From an uncultured Desulfobacterales bacterium (lineage in GTDB: Bacteria > Desulfobacterota > Desulfobulbia > Desulfobulbales > Desulfocapsaceae): a stretch of DNA of 64,000 nt. Below are positions 61,017-64,000 of this stretch, one piece after another; positions within the stretch are counted from its first letter, which is position 1, and each line of letters begins with the position of its first letter. Below the pieces are notes generated by a model. It was given only the letters and a program-made list of their open reading frames with translations. It was not told the DNA's origin and did no database searches. The translations under genes and the position numbers were made by a program. The stretch covers positions 203,596-267,595 of the forward strand of contig CALGIJ010000011.1 of assembly GCA_937915545.1 (NCBI GenBank). The letters run 5' to 3'.

Positions 61017-61799
61017 TCACATCTGCTTCTGCGGGGGGCTGGCCTCCTTGCCGTCTTCGGTTACAACCTGCTTGTGGGCCTCGGAAAAATCATCAAAAGC
61101 CGCACCGTGACCCTCGACCTCGACGAATTCCGAGGCTCCAGGGATCTTGGCGCCGATGAGTTCTTCAATATCCTTGACATTGACCCTGAACTTGACGAAG
61201 GCGTTGCTCTCCTGGTCCCAGCCGTAGTCGACGAGATCGGCGAGATAGGTGGTGGCCATGACCTTGACCTTCACCGCATCGGAAGTCAGCATGTAGTTCT
61301 CCACCGTCGTCTGGCTCTCCAGGGTGAAACCAACCACGGTCTTCACCAGGTTCTTATAACCGTCCAGCTCGGCGGCGCGCAGCGCCTTGATCGGTCCGGC
61401 ATTGGCCGGGGTAGAGGTGGCAAAAGCAACCCGCTTGAAGGTCTTTCCTTTGAGGCTAAGCACCTGACCATCGATATTGGTGATTTCGTCGAGGCTGATT
61501 GAGGCAGTCGCCTGGGCGATATCCTTCTCAGCGTCATAGACGACCTCGTCGATCTTGATGCCCTGGATGTCAGCGGCTGTCTTCGACTCGGTCTTGCCGA
61601 CGAAGCTTGCGGCGACCATGTCGATCACCTCTTCCGTCGATCTGATTTTCAACCCGTATACCGACTCGACTATGGCACGCTCGGCTAGCACCCTGGCGGC
61701 CCTTGTCGACATGATCTTCTTATTGCCTGCCCATGCCGCGCAGGCGACGAAGAGCGAAAGAACCAGCGTCACCAGGACGATTTTATTTTTTGTCAACAT
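61017..61799 (-). CDS. LPP20/FlgP-like exported protein
   Basis: 260 residues. Signal peptide IVLVTLVLSLFVACAAWAG. The mature part recalls the LPP20/FlgP family: MSTRAARVLAERAIVESVYG near 30, DEVVYDAEKDIAQATASISL near 85 and a C-terminal VKFRVNVKDIEELIG. In other bacteria relatives are outer-membrane proteins, including flagellar ring protein FlgP; here no flagellar gene is near, so a general outer-membrane role is more likely. AAGGAG precedes the ATG. The predicted signal peptide may be a lipoprotein type (VACAAW), but this is uncertain. Confidence 0.7.
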   Translation of the reverse strand: MLTKNKIVLVTLVLSLFVACAAWAGNKKIMSTRAARVLAERAIVESVYGLKIRSTEEVIDMVAASFVGKTESKTAADIQGIKIDEVVYDAEKDIAQATASISLDEITNIDGQVLSLKGKTFKRVAFATSTPANAGPIKALRAAELDGYKNLVKTVVGFTLESQTTVENYMLTSDAVKVKVMATTYLADLVDYGWDQESNAFVKFRVNVKDIEELIGAKIPGASEFVEVEGHGAAFDDFSEAHKQVVTEDGKEASPPQKQM

Positions 61800-61863
61800 G
61801 GCCGTCTACTCCTTGAATATTCCTTATTGCCCGGCACCCCGCGCACTTCGCCACGGCTTCCGG

Positions 61864-63360
61864 TTACCAATCTTCTTCGTTCAGTTGCCGACCGAACTTC
61901 TTCGGCTTGGCCGCTGCCGCCTGAGCCGCCGCGGCCGGTGGAGACACAGCCGCCGGTGCGGGAGTCGCCGCCGGGGTGTGGGGAGCCGCTGCCGCCTGAG
62001 TCGCTGGAGCCTGCTTGGGGGCCGCCTGTTTCTGCGCCACTGGCTGAGGCTCAGGTTGAGCCTGGGCTACTTCCTGGGGCTGCGGGGCAACCGCCTGGAC
62101 CGGCGCCGCCTCGTGCGGGGCAGGCGCGGGCGCCGCCTGGCGCTGCTTCTTCTCGGCACGCGCCGTAGGCTCCTGAGCAGCCTGCTGCTGCATCTTGACG
62201 AAATATTCGTTCAGCCTCTTCCTCTTGCCAAGCGCTTCACGGGTCACCGGAATGCTCAGGTAGATCTTGGAGAAGAGTTCCTCGCTGATGCCGGCGGGAT
62301 TGGCGGCACCGAGAACCGGGTCGAACTTCTGCAGGGCGGCGACCGTCTTGCTGTCCATTCTGTTGTTGATACTGACGTCATAGCCATGCAGCGTCAGCCA
62401 CTGCTGAACGGCACCGATACGATCCTCTCTGCCCATGCGGTGATAAGTTTCGGAAATGGAATCGAGCACCGTCTTGTCCGGGCTGGCATCATCCCCCATC
62501 AGCCGCCAATACGGGAGGGCAAGATATTTGCCGATCATCTGCAGCATGCTGACCTGCACCAGCACCCTGACCGCTTCATGCCGGCCCTGAACCCGCTTGA
62601 TGGAGCCCTTGAGACCAAAAGTCGGTCCGAAGAGGGTAATGCCCACCTCTTCCTCGCGCATACCCTTGTAGACCTCCATGCTGTTGGTGGTCGACATGCG
62701 GGGAATGCCGGCCAGCGTCTGGAAATCCTTGAGGTTGAAATCGAGGGTGATACGCGCCTTGCCGGTCTTGGTGTTGTCACCGTAGCTGGCGCCGGCGGTT
62801 TCCGAAGGGAACCACTTCGGCGCACCACCGAAGTCCGCTTCGACGTCGAGGTTGGTGCCGTCGCCACGGGTCTCGAGTCCGCGATCGAACTCGGTGATAC
62901 CGCCGGTGATGACGACGTCGGGGATGGCCTTGTTCTCAAAACCACTGTAGCCGGAGACCATCTGGTTTTGAATATAGGAAGGATTGTACTCAATAAACCG
63001 TATGTTGCCGCCAATCGAGTTGAGCGTGCTCTTCATGATCTCGGTGATGTTACGCTGAATCTCGCCGCCGGTGGTGGCCGACGTCCCGGTTTCGTCGGCG
63101 ATGTCCTGGCTCTGCACCTTCATGAGGCCGGTGTCGTAAATTTCCGACATCAAGCCAAGATCGCTGAGGGCTTGAGTGTAGTTGGTGATTTTAACCTCCG
63201 GCGCACTCTTTTCCAGTTGGATGTCGACATTTTTCGGATTCATCTCGGCACAGGATGAGAGCACGACGAGGGCGGCGCTCAGCAGGCAAAGCCCTACACC
63301 CCTGCGAATCTTGAAAAACCCCGAGGATTCTTCGACAACTACAGCTTTGTTGAGTTTCAT
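61864..63360 (-). CDS. CsgG/HfaB-like outer-membrane secretion lipoprotein with Pro/Ala/Gln-rich tail
   Basis: 498 residues. Lipobox VVLSSCAEM (Cys near 37). The CsgG/HfaB-like domain (about 60-290) has VKITNYTQALSDLGLMSEIY, AIPDVVITGGITEFDRGLET, GKARITLDFNLKDFQTLAGI and VRVLVQVSMLQMIGKYLALP, matching curli-type secretion channels, which form oligomeric pores for unfolded subunits. A peptidoglycan-binding-like segment follows (about 325-360: AVQQWLTLHGYDVSINNRMD), then a long Ala/Pro/Gln-rich tail ending KKFGRQLNEEDW. The small exported genes upstream are candidate substrates. Codon use looks like the rest of the window. Confidence 0.82.
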   Translation of the reverse strand: MKLNKAVVVEESSGFFKIRRGVGLCLLSAALVVLSSCAEMNPKNVDIQLEKSAPEVKITNYTQALSDLGLMSEIYDTGLMKVQSQDIADETGTSATTGGEIQRNITEIMKSTLNSIGGNIRFIEYNPSYIQNQMVSGYSGFENKAIPDVVITGGITEFDRGLETRGDGTNLDVEADFGGAPKWFPSETAGASYGDNTKTGKARITLDFNLKDFQTLAGIPRMSTTNSMEVYKGMREEEVGITLFGPTFGLKGSIKRVQGRHEAVRVLVQVSMLQMIGKYLALPYWRLMGDDASPDKTVLDSISETYHRMGREDRIGAVQQWLTLHGYDVSINNRMDSKTVAALQKFDPVLGAANPAGISEELFSKIYLSIPVTREALGKRKRLNEYFVKMQQQAAQEPTARAEKKQRQAAPAPAPHEAAPVQAVAPQPQEVAQAQPEPQPVAQKQAAPKQAPATQAAAAPHTPAATPAPAAVSPPAAAAQAAAAKPKKFGRQLNEEDW

Positions 63361-63480
63361 ATCTCGTTATCCACTTTGTTGAAGAATGGCATTGTTGAAC
63401 AAAGCCAAGGGCCGGAGACTGGCGGAGCCACCCACTCCCACGCAGGAGAGCTCCCGGCGGGGGCAGTCCCCCGGGCCGGT

Positions 63481-63819
63481 TCAGTCGGATATATTCGTCT
63501 TCGGTCCCTTACTTTGATCGATGATATAAATATCTCCCTTGACCTTACTGCCAGCACCCAAAATCACGCTATTCATCGTCGCAGGCCCGGAATCCTGACC
63601 GATCTGCTCCTTATCGCCCTTGCGCACCGCCGCTTTGCTCTTGGCGTTGAGGACTATGAACTTGATGTTCTGGTCGGCTTTGCCCAATTCGTCTTCCTTA
63701 TCCATGCCATCATCGGTGAACTTGGAAATCCCGTCATCAAGGTCGCTGGCGCGACCATCGACGGCAAAGATCAATAAAGACAAACCACACAGGGCCAGTA
63801 GAACGCTTCTTATTTTCAT
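63481..63819 (-). CDS. Small exported protein, candidate secreted subunit
   Basis: 112 residues from ATG 63819. Signal peptide (SVLLALCGLSLLIFAVDGRA). The mature part is acidic at first (SDLDDGISKFTDDGMDKEDE) and ends with short beta-strand-like units: SVILGAGSKVKGDIYIIDQ and GPKTNISD. The strand-turn pattern with Gly and Ser recalls curli-like or beta-helical repeats. It lies 120 bp upstream of the CsgG/HfaB-like gene on the same strand, where substrate genes often lie. No family recognised. Confidence 0.6.
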   Translation of the reverse strand: MKIRSVLLALCGLSLLIFAVDGRASDLDDGISKFTDDGMDKEDELGKADQNIKFIVLNAKSKAAVRKGDKEQIGQDSGPATMNSVILGAGSKVKGDIYIIDQSKGPKTNISD

Positions 63820-63886
63820 GCCTTTTCTCACACGTTGAGACGAATTACCCGGAAAGTTCCCGCGAGCTTCCCTGCGCCTCGGCGGC

Positions 63887-63929
63887 AAAGGCCCTGCCCC
63901 CGTTACGTACACCACGGGCAGGGCCTTTT
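63887..63929. terminator. Terminator-like hairpin between the last two minus-strand genes
   Basis: AAAGGCCCTGCCC (63887-63899) pairs with GGGCAGGGCCTTT (63916-63928), 13 bp, loop of 16. On the minus strand it follows the stop of the edge gene by 17 bp and is followed by TTTGCC only. Confidence 0.6.
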
Positions 63930-63945
63930 CCTCTCTGGCTACTGA

Positions 63946-64000
63946 TTATTCCACGCTCACCGAACCCATGCTCGCCTCGTTGCCTTTGCCGATGGCGATG
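63946..64000 (-). CDS. C-terminal end of a further gene, cut by the window edge
   Basis: The last 17 codons read ...AIGKGNEASMGSVSVE, then TAA at 63946-63948. The Gly/Ser/Val strand-like pattern resembles the tail of the preceding small exported protein (GAGSKVKGDIYI), so it may be another exported subunit. Too short for a family call. Confidence 0.5.
   Translation of the reverse strand, partial: IAIGKGNEASMGSVSVE

Overview
The window looks like a chromosomal segment of a GC-rich anaerobic Gram-negative bacterium, most likely a Desulfobacterota (Deltaproteobacteria) member close to the Desulfobulbales. The hints are a MurE-MurF fusion in the division cluster, a SelW-like gene whose selenocysteine is encoded by an in-frame TGA, a tungsten aldehyde:ferredoxin oxidoreductase, two sigma-54 promoters with NtrC-family activators, and many secreted or lipoprotein genes. 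The lineage is inferred from gene content; no database search was possible.

Regions. (1) 1-6.9 kb, minus strand: division and cell-wall (dcw) cluster mraZ-rsmH-ftsL-ftsI-like-murE/murF, with a promoter and candidate MraZ boxes. The FtsI-like protein has lost its transpeptidase motifs. (2) 7-19.6 kb: housekeeping genes panB, ruvB-ruvA-ruvC, yebC, rlmE, cca-like, dus, a PP-loop tRNA sulfurtransferase-like gene, recN, a DtxR-type regulator, the hidden selenoprotein, a dGTPase and tRNA-Arg(TCG). (3) 19.7-25.1 kb: an AT-richer, partly decayed stretch beside the tRNA, then the AOR / MoaD-like / E1-like tungstopterin group. (4) 25.1-30.4 kb: a self-contained sigma-54 module. Two paralogous Cys-rich proteins, one carrying a GcvH-like domain without the lipoyl lysine, lie behind a near-consensus sigma-54 promoter and repeated GTAGC sites. 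Next to them, on the other strand, are an archaemetzincin-type protease, an NtrC-type response regulator and a histidine kinase with an N-terminal Rossmann-like domain. (5) 30.8-33.6 kb: macro-domain protein and SLC13-type permease. (6) 34.3-44.7 kb: nitrosative-stress and anaerobic group: hcp, FAD disulfide oxidoreductase, ferredoxin, hemerythrin, quinol NO reductase with a sigma-54 promoter, divergent NorR-like activator, amidotransferase, and a CBS-HPP pair behind an FNR-type box. (7) 44.7-47.7 kb: an ECF sigma operon (sigma, membrane protein with isoamylase-type early-set domain, lipoprotein with the same fold, polyglycine-tailed protein) and a divergent glycine-rich repeat protein. The two directions share identical promoter elements. 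(8) 47.9-53.1 kb: J-domain protein, PhnD-like lipoprotein plus two-CW/PAS histidine kinase, WrbA, Tim44-like protein. (9) 53.5-64 kb: an envelope cluster of almost only secreted proteins: PEGA-type lipoprotein, CsgG-like protein fused to an FGE-fold domain, SPOR protein, trypsin-like PDZ protease, GIN-domain protein, LPP20-like protein, CsgG/HfaB-like lipoprotein and small exported proteins. It resembles a surface-fibre secretion locus.

The best candidates for undescribed biology are the Cys-rich/GcvH-like sigma-54 module, the paired-promoter ECF regulon with its glycine-rich repeat protein, the CsgG-like/FGE-fold envelope cluster, the apparently inactive FtsI in the dcw cluster, and a possible 49-codon gene behind a CGAAC-N4-GTTCG operator.
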